DNA from: Chitinophagia bacterium
Lineage (GTDB): Bacteria; Bacteroidota; Bacteroidia; Chitinophagales; Saprospiraceae
DNA: 32,688 nt
Assembly (NCBI GenBank): GCA_009923745.1
Contig: RFSX01000005.1
Location: forward strand, 1-32,688
Reading direction: 5' to 3'
How positions within the stretch are numbered: the first letter of the stretch is position 1; every line of letters starts with the position of its first letter. The translations under genes were made by a program, and so were the position numbers. The notes beneath the pieces are model-generated. The model ran no database searches. It was given only the letters and a program-made list of their open reading frames with translations, and had not been told where the DNA came from. Shown piece by piece: positions 1 to 9,538 of this stretch.

Positions 1-135
1 GCAATAGACCAGCATACAGGAAGTCTTCTATTTTGTGGGAGAGGCAAAATTGTATTTGCGTTTGATTGAGGATAATAATACTTTTGCCAATGCAATTTTG
101 GAGTTTTTTCGATTAGAATGATTTAACAATAGCAG

Positions 136-1002
136 ATGAGGCAACTTAAAATCACCAAATCCATAACCAACCGCGAAAGCCAATCACTAGAAAAATACTT
201 ACAAGAAATAGGCAAGGTTGACTTGCTCACACCGGAAGAAGAAGTAGACTTAGCAAAAAAGATCAAGGAGGGAGACCAGGAAGCGCTTGAAAAACTGACC
301 AAAGCGAATCTCCGATTCGTGGTATCGGTAGCCAAGCAATATCAGAATCAGGGTCTCAGCTTGAGTGACCTTATTAACGAAGGCAACCTCGGTTTGATCA
401 AAGCAGCTCAGCGTTTCGATGAAACAAGAGGATTCAAGTTTATTTCATATGCCGTCTGGTGGATCAGACAGTCAATACTGCAAGCTCTTGCTGAACAATC
501 AAGGATTGTAAGGCTACCACTGAATAAGGTAGGCTCTTTGAATAAAATAAACAGGGCATTCTCAGAACTTGAACAGGAATATGAGAGAGAGCCTTCTTCT
601 GAAGAATTGGCTGACCTGCTGGAAATCAGTTCTGATGAGGTTGAGACTACATTAGGCGTAGCTGCCAGGCATGTATCCATGGATGCGCCATTCGTTGATG
701 GGGAAGACAACTCTTTACTTGATGTCCTTGAGAATGACGGAACCCCCGGTACGGATACCAAACTGGAGTATGCCGAATCTCTGAGAAGGGAAATTGAGAG
801 ATCTCTGAATACGCTTACCGAGAGACAATGTGATGTCATCAAACTATACTTTGGGATTGGCATAGAGCATCCTATGTCGCTCGAAGATATTGGAGACAGG
901 TTTGGATTGACTCGTGAGAGGGTCAGACAGATAAAAGATAAAGCTATCAATAAATTGAGGTCTGCCTCAAGGAGCAAATTGCTCAAACATTATTTAGGCT
1001 AA
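136..1002 (+). CDS. rpoD: RNA polymerase primary sigma factor RpoD/SigA (short Bacteroidetes form)
   Basis: 288 aa ORF with sigma-70 regions 1.2-4.2: [57 protein letters not shown] and [28 protein letters not shown]. Confidence 0.97.
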   Translation: MRQLKITKSITNRESQSLEKYLQEIGKVDLLTPEEEVDLAKKIKEGDQEALEKLTKANLRFVVSVAKQYQNQGLSLSDLINEGNLGLIKAAQRFDETRGFKFISYAVWWIRQSILQALAEQSRIVRLPLNKVGSLNKINRAFSELEQEYEREPSSEELADLLEISSDEVETTLGVAARHVSMDAPFVDGEDNSLLDVLENDGTPGTDTKLEYAESLRREIERSLNTLTERQCDVIKLYFGIGIEHPMSLEDIGDRFGLTRERVRQIKDKAINKLRSASRSKLLKHYLG

Positions 1003-1007
1003 AAAAT

Positions 1008-1038
1008 AACAGCCCGGTGAATTTCACCGGGCTGTTTT
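1008..1038. terminator. Bidirectional intrinsic terminator between convergent rpoD and lrp-like genes
   Basis: Perfect inverted repeat AACAGCCCGGTGAA / TTCACCGGGCTGTT followed by TTTT on + and preceded by AAAAAATA (U-rich on -); lies 6 nt after the rpoD stop. Confidence 0.9.
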
Positions 1039-1046
1039 CTTGGTTT

Positions 1047-1517
1047 TTATTCCGTAACCAGTCGAAGCGGGCGAAGCTGACTGTTGTGAAGGCTTATGAA
1101 AGTCTCTGTCCGCTGGATCCCATTGATCTGTTGTATCTTATCACTTATGATACTTCTAAGATGATCTGTGTCCCTGCAGATTATTTTCGCAAAAATACTG
1201 TATACGCCTGTCGTATAGTGCACTTCCAGGATTTCAGGTATTGTTCCAAGGTTGCTGGATACCTCTTCGTAAAACTTACTTTTTTCAAGGTAAATGCCCA
1301 GGAATGCAGTGATGTCATATCCCAGTTTGGAATAGTCTACTTTGAGTTGGGAGTTGAGTATAACCTTAGCCTCCATGAGTTTTTTGATCCTTACGTGAAC
1401 CGTTCCTCCAGAGATAAAAAGCTCTTTGCCAATTTCCGCGTAGGTTTTCTTGGCATCATGCATTAAAATGGAAAGTATTTTTAAATCGATGTCGTCAGGT
1501 ATAAAGCTCTTTTTCAT
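1047..1517 (-). CDS. Lrp/AsnC family transcriptional regulator
   Basis: 156 aa; N-terminal HTH (DDIDLKILSILMHDAKKTYAEIGKELFISGGTVHVRIKKLMEAKVI) plus RAM-like C-terminal domain. Confidence 0.93.
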   Translation of the reverse strand: MKKSFIPDDIDLKILSILMHDAKKTYAEIGKELFISGGTVHVRIKKLMEAKVILNSQLKVDYSKLGYDITAFLGIYLEKSKFYEEVSSNLGTIPEILEVHYTTGVYSIFAKIICRDTDHLRSIISDKIQQINGIQRTETFISLHNSQLRPLRLVTE

Positions 1518-1555
1518 GTGCTCAATTTCCTAAAATGAATAATTTCAACGAGCGG

Positions 1556-1563
1556 CAAATATA
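1556..1563 (-). promoter_or_regulatory. Candidate Bacteroidetes -7 element (TATATTTG on - strand) for the Lrp/AsnC gene
   Basis: Matches TAnnTTTG, 39 nt upstream of the start codon; no clear -33 TTTG seen. Confidence 0.35.
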
Positions 1564-1692
1564 CTCGATTCATAATATTAAGGGAATAATCTCATTAATT
1601 CCTGAACAATATTGTCATCAAGGCTTGTTCTTCATGTTGTTTAGAGAGTTGCTTTTGAATTAAAGCTTATTTTTGAACCAGAGAATCGCTTC

Positions 1693-3261
1693 ATGCCTGA
1701 AAACTTAAAATCCGGTAAAATAAGAGTTTATGAACCTTTGTTAGTTGCTCTGGCAGCAGCTATAGGACTTATTGCGGGCTACAATATGGATTTTAATAAC
1801 AATGATTATTCGCTTATTCGGATAGATTATAAACCTCAGACCCTTATCAATCGTGATGGCAGAATTGAGGAAATATTACGTTTTGTCGAAACCAATTATG
1901 TAGACAGTCTTGATCAGGACCTTGTAGCTATAGACGCTATCAGGCACATACTCCGTCAGCTGGATCCGCATTCGAGTTATATCACTTCAGACGAACTCCT
2001 TGATCATAATGAAAAAATGGAAGGCCGGTATAATGGTATCGGAATTGAGACTATAGAGCTGAATGACACATTCTATATTATGCGGGTTATAGAGGATAGC
2101 CCTGCTGACCTGGCTGGGATTCGTATTGGTGATGCTATCATTACAATGAATGGGGATACGGTGGTTGGTGACAGGAGCAGCTATACAAAAGTGCGTAACT
2201 ATTTCCGCGATTTGGATGCCTCTGCATTGCATATGCAACTCATTTCATTAGCTGAATCAGAAGTTCATGAGCTGATTATAGAACCGGATGAAATAGAGGT
2301 GGCATCTGCAGATATTTCATTCGCTTTGGATGAGGAAATAGGATACATTAAACTAAGTCGTTTTAGCGCGAATACCTACGAGCAATTTATGCGTTCTGTT
2401 GAATCTATGGCTGTTGAAAACCAGACCTTGAATCTGGTCATAGATCTTCGGGATAATCCAGGGGGCTATTTGCCGGAGGCTGTAAAAATTCTAAGCCAGC
2501 TTTTCAAGGAAAAGAACAAGCTTCTCTGCTACACCGAGGGGCTGAATAGAAAGAGGTCCGAATACCATTCAACGGGAAAGAATTTCTATGATATTGGGAA
2601 AATAGTGGTTCTCATTAACGAATATTCTGCATCGGGCAGTGAAATATTGGCTGGTGCAATACAGGATTGGGACCGCGGTGTTATAATAGGTCAACCCAGT
2701 TTCGGGAAAGGCCTGGTGCAGGAAATATTTCCGCTCAGAAACGGTGGTGCTTTAAGACTGACTGTCGCCAAGTACTATACACCAAGCGGGCGCCTTATTC
2801 AGAAGTCCTATGATAACATCAACCAGAATTTTGAGGCGGATACCAATGCTTTTAAGACAATGTTGCTGGAAAGGAATGTAGCTGGTGGGGGAGGTATAGT
2901 TCCTGATATTTTTATAGAAGACCCTTACAATGATTTTTGCTATAACTATTCAGAATATATCGACTACTATTTATTGCATAAGATGAAAGAAACAGGGTCA
3001 AGCAAATTGGAACCGCAACTGCTCAATTCAAAAGATTTAAACGACTTTGTGGCTGATTATTTTGAAGAAGATGCTGGGGTATTGGAAATGCATTGCAAAA
3101 TTGACCTTGACGAATATATCCGAGCACGCTATCAAAGATTAACTGAGGGTCCGTTGGCTTATCAGAAATACCTGGCGGATTCAGATCCCTGTATTGCGAG
3201 ATCCATCGACTTTATAGAAAATAAAAAAACAACCCTCGCTTTACTCACGATGGAAGATTAA
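1693..3261 (+). CDS. S41 family C-terminal processing peptidase with PDZ domain
   Basis: 522 aa; PDZ (GIGIETIELNDTFYIMRVIEDSPADLAGIRIGDAIITMNG) and S41 core (LVIDLRDNPGGYLPEAV, NEYSASGSEILAGAIQDWDRGVIIGQPSFGKGLVQ). Confidence 0.95.
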   Translation: MPENLKSGKIRVYEPLLVALAAAIGLIAGYNMDFNNNDYSLIRIDYKPQTLINRDGRIEEILRFVETNYVDSLDQDLVAIDAIRHILRQLDPHSSYITSDELLDHNEKMEGRYNGIGIETIELNDTFYIMRVIEDSPADLAGIRIGDAIITMNGDTVVGDRSSYTKVRNYFRDLDASALHMQLISLAESEVHELIIEPDEIEVASADISFALDEEIGYIKLSRFSANTYEQFMRSVESMAVENQTLNLVIDLRDNPGGYLPEAVKILSQLFKEKNKLLCYTEGLNRKRSEYHSTGKNFYDIGKIVVLINEYSASGSEILAGAIQDWDRGVIIGQPSFGKGLVQEIFPLRNGGALRLTVAKYYTPSGRLIQKSYDNINQNFEADTNAFKTMLLERNVAGGGGIVPDIFIEDPYNDFCYNYSEYIDYYLLHKMKETGSSKLEPQLLNSKDLNDFVADYFEEDAGVLEMHCKIDLDEYIRARYQRLTEGPLAYQKYLADSDPCIARSIDFIENKKTTLALLTMED

Positions 3262-3813
3262 ATCACCTTGCTGGTTAAAGCTGACCAGCACAGGAGCTTG
3301 CATGCTCTGTTGCAAATGGCGTCCGGTCTGAAAAATGTACTTGCACTTGTCAATTATGTCTTCGTCTATATCCTCGTAGCTACATGGAATAAGATTTGCC
3401 TTGCTGACTGCCGGTACCGTAAGCAATGGTCTATCAAGCAGGTCTATCAATTCAGATAGCATAGGATCTTTTGTTATCCTGAAAGCCAACTTGCCGGCAC
3501 TGGGCTTAAGATGCCCAGGAAAAAAATGAGCAGGCCGATAATAAACGCTGAGCGGTTTTTCATGATAAAGCAACAGCGTTTCTATCCTGGGGTGGATATC
3601 ATGTATATATTTCTTGAGCTGAGAAATGGAGTTCACCATGAGTTCATGATCCGATGGGTTTATGGGATTTTTAATTTTTTGCATGGCCGCATAGGCTTTT
3701 TCAGACATGGCATCACAGACCAGGCTCCATATGGTGTCGGTAGCCGAAAGCAGTACTTGCTTATTGTTAATAATGTCTTTTACGGCATATAAATCGTCGA
3801 GGTAGTATTTCAT
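3241..3813 (-). CDS. Sua5/YciO/YrdC family protein (divergent threonylcarbamoyl-AMP synthase homolog)
   Basis: 190 aa; overall YrdC layout (LLSATDTIWSLVCDAMSEKAYAAMQKIK...KPLSVYYRPA...GKLAFRITKDPMLSELIDLLDRPLL), 3' end overlaps the S41 gene by 21 nt. Confidence 0.75.
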   Translation of the reverse strand: MKYYLDDLYAVKDIINNKQVLLSATDTIWSLVCDAMSEKAYAAMQKIKNPINPSDHELMVNSISQLKKYIHDIHPRIETLLLYHEKPLSVYYRPAHFFPGHLKPSAGKLAFRITKDPMLSELIDLLDRPLLTVPAVSKANLIPCSYEDIDEDIIDKCKYIFQTGRHLQQSMQAPVLVSFNQQGDLIFHRE

Positions 3814-3947
3814 ATAACAATTGCAGCGGACTGACGTTATTTCAATATGCTTGTTTGTATTCAGATTCTGTTAACTTGGGGTATCAACGATGATATTCTG
3901 AATTAAAGTACATTTGAATTGCGAAATAAAATTTGTGTCACTGTTAG

Positions 3948-6257
3948 ATGATAAAACCGAATAGAATATTCAAATACTTTTTTGTGCTGACAAGCCTATT
4001 GGTGGCCTCTTCGATTGAATTGGAAGCTGCCCATATTGTCGGTGGTGATGTATACTACACTTTTTTGAGATACAATGCAGACAGTACTCGTGTTACTTAT
4101 CGACTTGAATTCAATATGTACAGGGATAAGTTTGGAGAAGGGGCTCCATTTGATGCTCTGGCCACCTTCGGGATATTCAGAAAAAACCTCAACGGCAGCT
4201 GGGTTTATATAGATGATGTTGGCATTCCACCGGGACCGGTCAATGATGTGCCACGCACCGATGACCCCTGTGTCGAGGAACCTACAGATATCGGTGTGGA
4301 AGAAACGCAATACAGTTTTGAATATACTTTTGATGTGATAAATACGGCATACATGATTGCCTATCAGAGATGTTGCAGGAACAATTCGATCACCAATATC
4401 TTTGACCCGGGCGACACGGGTGCTGTCTTTTCAATAGAGATCTCTGGTGCGGCGATGGCTTCAGCAAACAGCAGTCCACGCTTTAATGAGTTTCCTCCCA
4501 TATTTATATGTGCCAATCAGCGCTTGGAGTTTGATCATTCAGCTACCGATATTGATGGCGACATCATACGATACAGCTTTTGTGCACCTCTTGCTGCAGG
4601 TGGCGTAGTAGATGCTCAAACAGGTGGTATGCTCGGATGTTGTGATTGCGTTATGCCAAACCCCGTAATTTGTGGACCTCCCTTTGATGAAGTCGTTTTT
4701 CAGCCGCCCTTCACAAGCCTTCAACCCCTTGCCGGTAATCCCAGTGTGGATATCAATAATGTCACAGGTCTGATAAGGGGTGAGCCGACATTTCAGGGAC
4801 AATATGTGGTGGGTGTCTGCGCTGAAGAATACCGCAACAATATATTTATGAGCCGTATACGGAGAGATTTTCAGTTCAATGTTGTGGAATGTACACCCCA
4901 GGTGGTTGCATCTTTTGATTACGAAGTCATCAATGATAATACTACGAATGATGATTGTCAGACCTTTGAAATCAACTCCTGTGGAGAGAACACCATATTC
5001 ATAGAAAATGACAGTCGTATACCGTCCAATATCTTTGCATACCACTGGACCTTTTTTACTCCTGACGGTACGGTATTGGATGATGTTAATGGTGGTCCTG
5101 AAGTAAGAGACTTGTCAATTACATTCCCTGGAGTAGGGCAGTATCAGGGAGTTATGATCCTGAATGAAGGTACAGAGTGTTCTGATACAGCTTGCTTCTT
5201 TGTGAATATATATCCATCCATCGAAGCTGACTTTGAATTTAAGTATGATACCTGTGTAGCGGGTCCTGTCTTGTTTACCGACCTATCCGTCACCGGTGCG
5301 GATAGGATCGAAAGCTGGGAATGGGATTTTAATTCGGAGTCAGATTCCGGTTTCCAGAATCCAGCCTATGAATTTGAATCCCCCGGTAATAATATGGTAA
5401 GGCTGAGGGTGGAAGACAATAACGAGTGTGTCGATGTGATTGAGAAAACAGTTGACTATTTCCCTGTTCCGCAAGTCATCATCATTGAGCCCACAAGTTT
5501 TGTTGGCTGTTCTCCCGCCGAGATATTTTTTAACAATCTGTCTACACCCGTAGATTCTACCTATGATATTTTTTGGGACTTCGGGGATGGCAATTTTGGG
5601 GATGCAGTGAGTCCTATGCATAATTATGATGAACCCGGTGTCTATTCTGTGTCTGTTGATATCACTTCACCGGTAGGCTGTACCACAAGCCGATCGTTTG
5701 ATTCCTGGATACGAATCCTTGAAGGGCCCACCGCTGATTTCAGTTTCAGCCCAGAAGAGCCGAATAATTTTACCGAAACTGTTTCCTTTACAGATCTTTC
5801 TCAAAATGCCGGTGCATGGCAATGGGACTTTGACGGCTTAAGTAATTCATTCAACAGGAATCCCAATTTTGCTTTTCCGGATACCGGTTTCTATGAGGTT
5901 GTGCTGACGGTATTTCACCCCGTTACAAATTGTCCGGACACCATCAGTAAAATTGTAGAAATCCGTCCTTTGACTACATTGTTTATGCCGAATGCCTTTA
6001 CACCAAATAATGATGGCGATAATGATGATTTTAAGGGTAAGGGCTATATACAGGCTATTTCAGATTACTCAATGAATATATTTAACCGATGGGGGCAACT
6101 GGTTTTTGAATCATCGGATCCGAACATAGGATGGAATGGTTTACTCAATAATACCGGACAGGCATCACCTCAGGGCGTTTATGTCTATAAAGTAAGTTAC
6201 AGGGATCCTCGAGGGGAGCGCAAGGTTCTGGAAGGCCATCTTACACTTCTGCGCTAG
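3948..6257 (+). CDS. Secreted PKD-domain protein with gliding motility-associated (CHU_C / T9SS type B) C-terminal sorting domain
   Basis: 769 aa; signal peptide, PKD-type repeats (ESWEWDFNSESDSGFQNPAYEFESPG, YDIFWDFGDGNFGDAVSPMHNYDEPGVYSV, GAWQWDFDGLSNSFNRNPNFAFPDTGFYEVVLTV), C-terminal FMPNAFTPNNDGDNDDFKGKG...MNIFNRWGQLVFES...GWNG...QGVYVYKVSY. Confidence 0.95.
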   Translation: MIKPNRIFKYFFVLTSLLVASSIELEAAHIVGGDVYYTFLRYNADSTRVTYRLEFNMYRDKFGEGAPFDALATFGIFRKNLNGSWVYIDDVGIPPGPVNDVPRTDDPCVEEPTDIGVEETQYSFEYTFDVINTAYMIAYQRCCRNNSITNIFDPGDTGAVFSIEISGAAMASANSSPRFNEFPPIFICANQRLEFDHSATDIDGDIIRYSFCAPLAAGGVVDAQTGGMLGCCDCVMPNPVICGPPFDEVVFQPPFTSLQPLAGNPSVDINNVTGLIRGEPTFQGQYVVGVCAEEYRNNIFMSRIRRDFQFNVVECTPQVVASFDYEVINDNTTNDDCQTFEINSCGENTIFIENDSRIPSNIFAYHWTFFTPDGTVLDDVNGGPEVRDLSITFPGVGQYQGVMILNEGTECSDTACFFVNIYPSIEADFEFKYDTCVAGPVLFTDLSVTGADRIESWEWDFNSESDSGFQNPAYEFESPGNNMVRLRVEDNNECVDVIEKTVDYFPVPQVIIIEPTSFVGCSPAEIFFNNLSTPVDSTYDIFWDFGDGNFGDAVSPMHNYDEPGVYSVSVDITSPVGCTTSRSFDSWIRILEGPTADFSFSPEEPNNFTETVSFTDLSQNAGAWQWDFDGLSNSFNRNPNFAFPDTGFYEVVLTVFHPVTNCPDTISKIVEIRPLTTLFMPNAFTPNNDGDNDDFKGKGYIQAISDYSMNIFNRWGQLVFESSDPNIGWNGLLNNTGQASPQGVYVYKVSYRDPRGERKVLEGHLTLLR

Positions 6258-6332
6258 CATGTATACATGACTAAAGTCTTGAAATTCAACATGTTATTAA
6301 TAAAGCGGGTATTTTTAAAAAACTTGAAAATA

Positions 6333-6366
6333 TTTGTGCATATAAAAGCTAATTGGATTATCTTTG
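6333..6366 (+). promoter_or_regulatory. Candidate Bacteroidetes RpoD promoter for rplS (TTTG-N22-TATCTTTG)
   Basis: TTTG at 6333-6336 and TATCTTTG at 6359-6366 (TAnnTTTG consensus), 29 nt upstream of the rplS ATG. Confidence 0.55.
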
Positions 6367-6395
6367 CGGACTAATTTTGAAAAAAGATTACAGCC

Positions 6396-6746
6396 ATGGA
6401 TTTGATAAACTATGTACACGATCAACTGACTGAAAAAAAGGAATACCCGTCATTCTCTCCCGGGGACAATATTGCTGTTAGTTACAAAATCATTGAAGGC
6501 GCCAAAGAAAGGATCCAAACTTTCAAGGGTAATGTTATTCAAATAAATGGCGAGGGTTCTACAAAGACTTTTACCGTAAGGAAAATTTCCAATGGTGTTG
6601 GGGTAGAAAGGATATTCCCTTTTGCTTCACCTATCATCGACAGCATAGAAGTGTTGAAGAAAGGTAAGGTCAGAAGAGCTAAACTTTACTACCTACGAAA
6701 TCTAGTCGGTAAGAAAGCTAAAATAAAAGAAAAGCAGCGCCGATAG
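6396..6746 (+). CDS. rplS: 50S ribosomal protein L19
   Basis: 116 aa; [93 protein letters not shown]. Confidence 0.98.
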   Translation: MDLINYVHDQLTEKKEYPSFSPGDNIAVSYKIIEGAKERIQTFKGNVIQINGEGSTKTFTVRKISNGVGVERIFPFASPIIDSIEVLKKGKVRRAKLYYLRNLVGKKAKIKEKQRR

Positions 6747-6748
6747 TC

Positions 6749-7609
6749 CTAGACAGGTCTGTAGCTTTTCGCATCTTTTTTATCCAGGTTACTCCAAATA
6801 ATTTTGTCCAGCAAGCTTGAGGGTAAGACATTTACCATCAGTTTTAATAATAAGGCATTGCGGTGTACCATATACCTGTTCTTCTTTTTTGGTGCACCTA
6901 GGATTTTGATGATCAGATCAGTCATTACTTTCAGATCAAGAGCAGTCTTTTCTGTGTGCTGAATCATTTTATCAGCCTTTTCAGCAATACTGGCAAAGGC
7001 ACCTACTTTGAAACGATCGAATGAGCCTTTCGCTTTTCGCCATATTTCTGTTTTTAAAGGTCCTGGTTGTATGCTGATGACATCTATGCCAAGGTATCTT
7101 AGTTCCCGCCTGTAAATATCTACCAGGCATTCAAGAGCGTGTTTTGACACACAATAGGCGCCATTGAATGGAGCTGCAAATACACCAGATATTGAACTGA
7201 TGAATATGATTTTTGGTTTTATCGAACCCCATTGCCTGAGGGATGGAATCAATAGATTTGTGACGCGTCGCGTTGCCATCAGATTAACATCCATTTGTTT
7301 TTCAAATTCTGCATCTGTGATAAGATGCATGGGGCCCGGAACGGCAATTCCCGCATTATTTATCAGAGCATACAGAGGTTCTCCTTCCATGTATTGGGCC
7401 ATCTGTTCAACAGCCTGATCAAATTGAGCATTGTCGGTAATATCGCAGATCAGGATCCTGGCCTTTTCGCCGAATTGTCTTTCTAATTCAAGCTTATCCG
7501 CTTCCTTTCGCACGGTGCCGATAACATGATATCCTTCCATGACCAGTTTTTCCAGAAATGCTCTTCCAATACCTGTAGAGACGCCGGTGATAAATACTGT
7601 TTTTTTCAT
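6749..7609 (-). CDS. SDR family oxidoreductase
   Basis: 286 aa; FITGVSTGIGRAFLEKL, NNAGIAVPGP, ISSISG, YCVSKHALE. Confidence 0.93.
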   Translation of the reverse strand: MKKTVFITGVSTGIGRAFLEKLVMEGYHVIGTVRKEADKLELERQFGEKARILICDITDNAQFDQAVEQMAQYMEGEPLYALINNAGIAVPGPMHLITDAEFEKQMDVNLMATRRVTNLLIPSLRQWGSIKPKIIFISSISGVFAAPFNGAYCVSKHALECLVDIYRRELRYLGIDVISIQPGPLKTEIWRKAKGSFDRFKVGAFASIAEKADKMIQHTEKTALDLKVMTDLIIKILGAPKKKNRYMVHRNALLLKLMVNVLPSSLLDKIIWSNLDKKDAKSYRPV

Positions 7610-7674
7610 TTTCCTGTTTATATGAATGATATTGATTAGATGGAAGTGTAAATTTAATTATAAACAAAGCTTTC

Positions 7675-7682
7675 TATTTTTG
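7675..7682 (+). promoter_or_regulatory. Candidate -7 element TATTTTTG upstream of the 7706 lipoprotein gene
   Basis: Matches TAnnTTTG 23 nt upstream of the ATG; no convincing -33 element. Confidence 0.3.
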
Positions 7683-7705
7683 TTTGTAGATGTAAAGTGC
7701 AGTAA

Positions 7706-8089
7706 ATGATGAGAAGCTTTATCATATTGTTTTTAGTTTGGCTAGGTCTGTTTTCATGCAGGAATGACAGCAGTGGATTGGGTCATGTGATGGCTGAAAA
7801 TCTTGAAGCCACCTGGGTAGTCATGGAAGCATCCAGAAATAACAGGCCCGCCTTATCTCTTGAAAAATCAGAGTTTTACATTCGTGACAGCCTTTTTTCG
7901 ACCAATTTCCTTCCCGATACAAGTTCTTACCCTTACAGCTATGATGGGGAAAAGATTGTTTTGCTGGACAAGGCTAAAAGTGTGTTTCGAGTCTCCAGGA
8001 AGGCTCCAGATACCTTGATTTTTAAAACCGAGATTAAAAACTTTGACTTCAAGTTTATCGCAGTTAAGAAAATGGAGGAAAATGATTAG
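7706..8089 (+). CDS. Small predicted lipoprotein, function unknown
   Basis: 127 aa; MMRSFIILFLVWLGLFSCRN signal/lipobox; overlaps the next gene start. Confidence 0.75.
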   Translation: MMRSFIILFLVWLGLFSCRNDSSGLGHVMAENLEATWVVMEASRNNRPALSLEKSEFYIRDSLFSTNFLPDTSSYPYSYDGEKIVLLDKAKSVFRVSRKAPDTLIFKTEIKNFDFKFIAVKKMEEND

Positions 8090-9536
8090 GAAAACATTCT
8101 TTACTCTGGCATTGCTTTTTGGACTCGGTCCAGTGTTTGCTTTCGAAGTCAGCCTGACAACAGCTGTATTCAGAACAGATCATTCCTACTATCTTGAAAT
8201 CTACAGCAAATTTAAATTGTCAGAAATTCAATGGGCGGGCCTGCCTGATACACCGGACAAACTCTTTGCCCGAATAGAGCTGCTTTGTATCATCAAACAG
8301 GATGGCAATCCTATATTGGCCGAAAAATACCATATCAACAGTCCGGAAGACTCTGGACCCATGGATTTTTGGGATATGAAGCGCTTTGGCGTCAGTCAAG
8401 GCAATTATGAGTTGGAATTGCAATACCTAGACCTCAATAACATAAGTGATACCCTTACAATTTCTAAGAGAATCACAGTGGCCGGAGAAGAAACCTGCCT
8501 TAGGTTTTCTGATATTCTGCTGCTTTCAAATGTTAAATCTGAGAGCTCTGATCTACCCTTCACTAAAAGCAGCTTCAGTTATGAGCCGCTTGAATTTGAC
8601 CTTGTAGACCCAGAGACAGGGAATTTGATATTTTATACAGAATTGTATGGTCTGGCAGAAGACTATGATGATGTCATGCTGATCAAATATTTTATAGAGA
8701 ATAAGAAAGCCACTGGCCTGGACAAGTATTCGAGAACCGGGTACAAAAAAATCCATTCTGACAGTACCCAATTTCTACTTATAGATTTTCCTATGGCTGA
8801 TTTTGCAAGTGGCAATTACATTCTCCACCTTGAATTGAATAAGAAAAGCAGGGAGGTCATCTGCAGTGCCAGTAGAAGTTTTTCGGTTTATAATCCCCTT
8901 ACGGATTACCGGAACAGCATGGGGACAGATGTCAGTTTTGAAAGCTCATTCTTCCAATTCATGACCCGCGACGAACTCAATTACAGTCTAAAGGCTATAT
9001 TCCCAAGGGTAGGGAATAATATGACCGAAATTCTGAACTATATAGTAGCGAGTGATGAATTGAAACCTAAGAGGTATTTCCTGTACAACTTCTGGTCAGG
9101 ATTCTCACTGGAAAAAATGCAGCAGGTCTATGAGGAGTATATGGATGTGGCCAGAGCCGTAGATAACAGCTATGCCACCAATGTAGGCTTTGGCTTTGAG
9201 TCACACAGAGGGTATTATTTTCTTAAATATGGTAAGCCCGATGATATCGTTTTTGAAGAGGATGAGCCAACGGCACCACCCTACGAAATATGGATTTATA
9301 ACTACCTGGAAGAGACGCAGCAAACCAATGTGAAATTTCTTTTCTATAATCCAAGCCTTGCTCATAATGATTTTGTTTTACTGCATTCGACCTGCCGCGG
9401 AGAACGCAATAATCCAAGGTGGGAACTTGATTTGTATAGTGATGCCTATAATGAACAACCCTCCAATTATATAGATGGGCGAACAATGCCATCTAATTTT
9501 CACAGGAATGCCAAGCGATATTTTACCGATTTTTAA
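8082..9536 (+). CDS. GWxTD domain-containing protein (secreted)
   Basis: ORF track starts at 8043, but ATG 8082 (MIRKTFFTLALLFGLGPVFA) gives a signal peptide and an 8-nt overlap with the upstream stop; C-terminal FMTRDELNYSLKAIFPRVGNNMTEILNYIVASDELKPKRYFLYNFW...GFESHRGYYFLKYGKPDDI resembles the GWxTD family. Confidence 0.8.
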   Translation: MIRKTFFTLALLFGLGPVFAFEVSLTTAVFRTDHSYYLEIYSKFKLSEIQWAGLPDTPDKLFARIELLCIIKQDGNPILAEKYHINSPEDSGPMDFWDMKRFGVSQGNYELELQYLDLNNISDTLTISKRITVAGEETCLRFSDILLLSNVKSESSDLPFTKSSFSYEPLEFDLVDPETGNLIFYTELYGLAEDYDDVMLIKYFIENKKATGLDKYSRTGYKKIHSDSTQFLLIDFPMADFASGNYILHLELNKKSREVICSASRSFSVYNPLTDYRNSMGTDVSFESSFFQFMTRDELNYSLKAIFPRVGNNMTEILNYIVASDELKPKRYFLYNFWSGFSLEKMQQVYEEYMDVARAVDNSYATNVGFGFESHRGYYFLKYGKPDDIVFEEDEPTAPPYEIWIYNYLEETQQTNVKFLFYNPSLAHNDFVLLHSTCRGERNNPRWELDLYSDAYNEQPSNYIDGRTMPSNFHRNAKRYFTDF

Positions 9537-9538
9537 CC

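Noticed and set aside
1-121. Possible 3' end of an upstream gene: frame 2 reads TSIQEVFYFVGEAKLYLRLIEDNNTFANAILEFFRLE-stop; frame 1 reads AIDQHTGSLLFCGRGKIVFAFD-stop
   Set aside because: Two competing frames, a TAG at 5-7 in frame 2, and too little sequence to choose or name a family.
408-986. 192 aa minus-strand ORF inside rpoD
   Set aside because: Fully antisense to an unambiguous sigma factor; Ser/Leu-rich shadow ORF.
1017-1466. 149 aa plus-strand ORF
   Set aside because: Antisense to the Lrp/AsnC gene; no recognisable domain and it starts inside the terminator.
4539-5045. 168 aa minus-strand ORF within the PKD protein gene
   Set aside because: Antisense shadow of a well-supported CDS.
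6258-6269. Perfect 12-bp palindrome CATGTATACATG right after the PKD gene stop
   Set aside because: Short and AT-rich, no loop or U-tract; could be chance.
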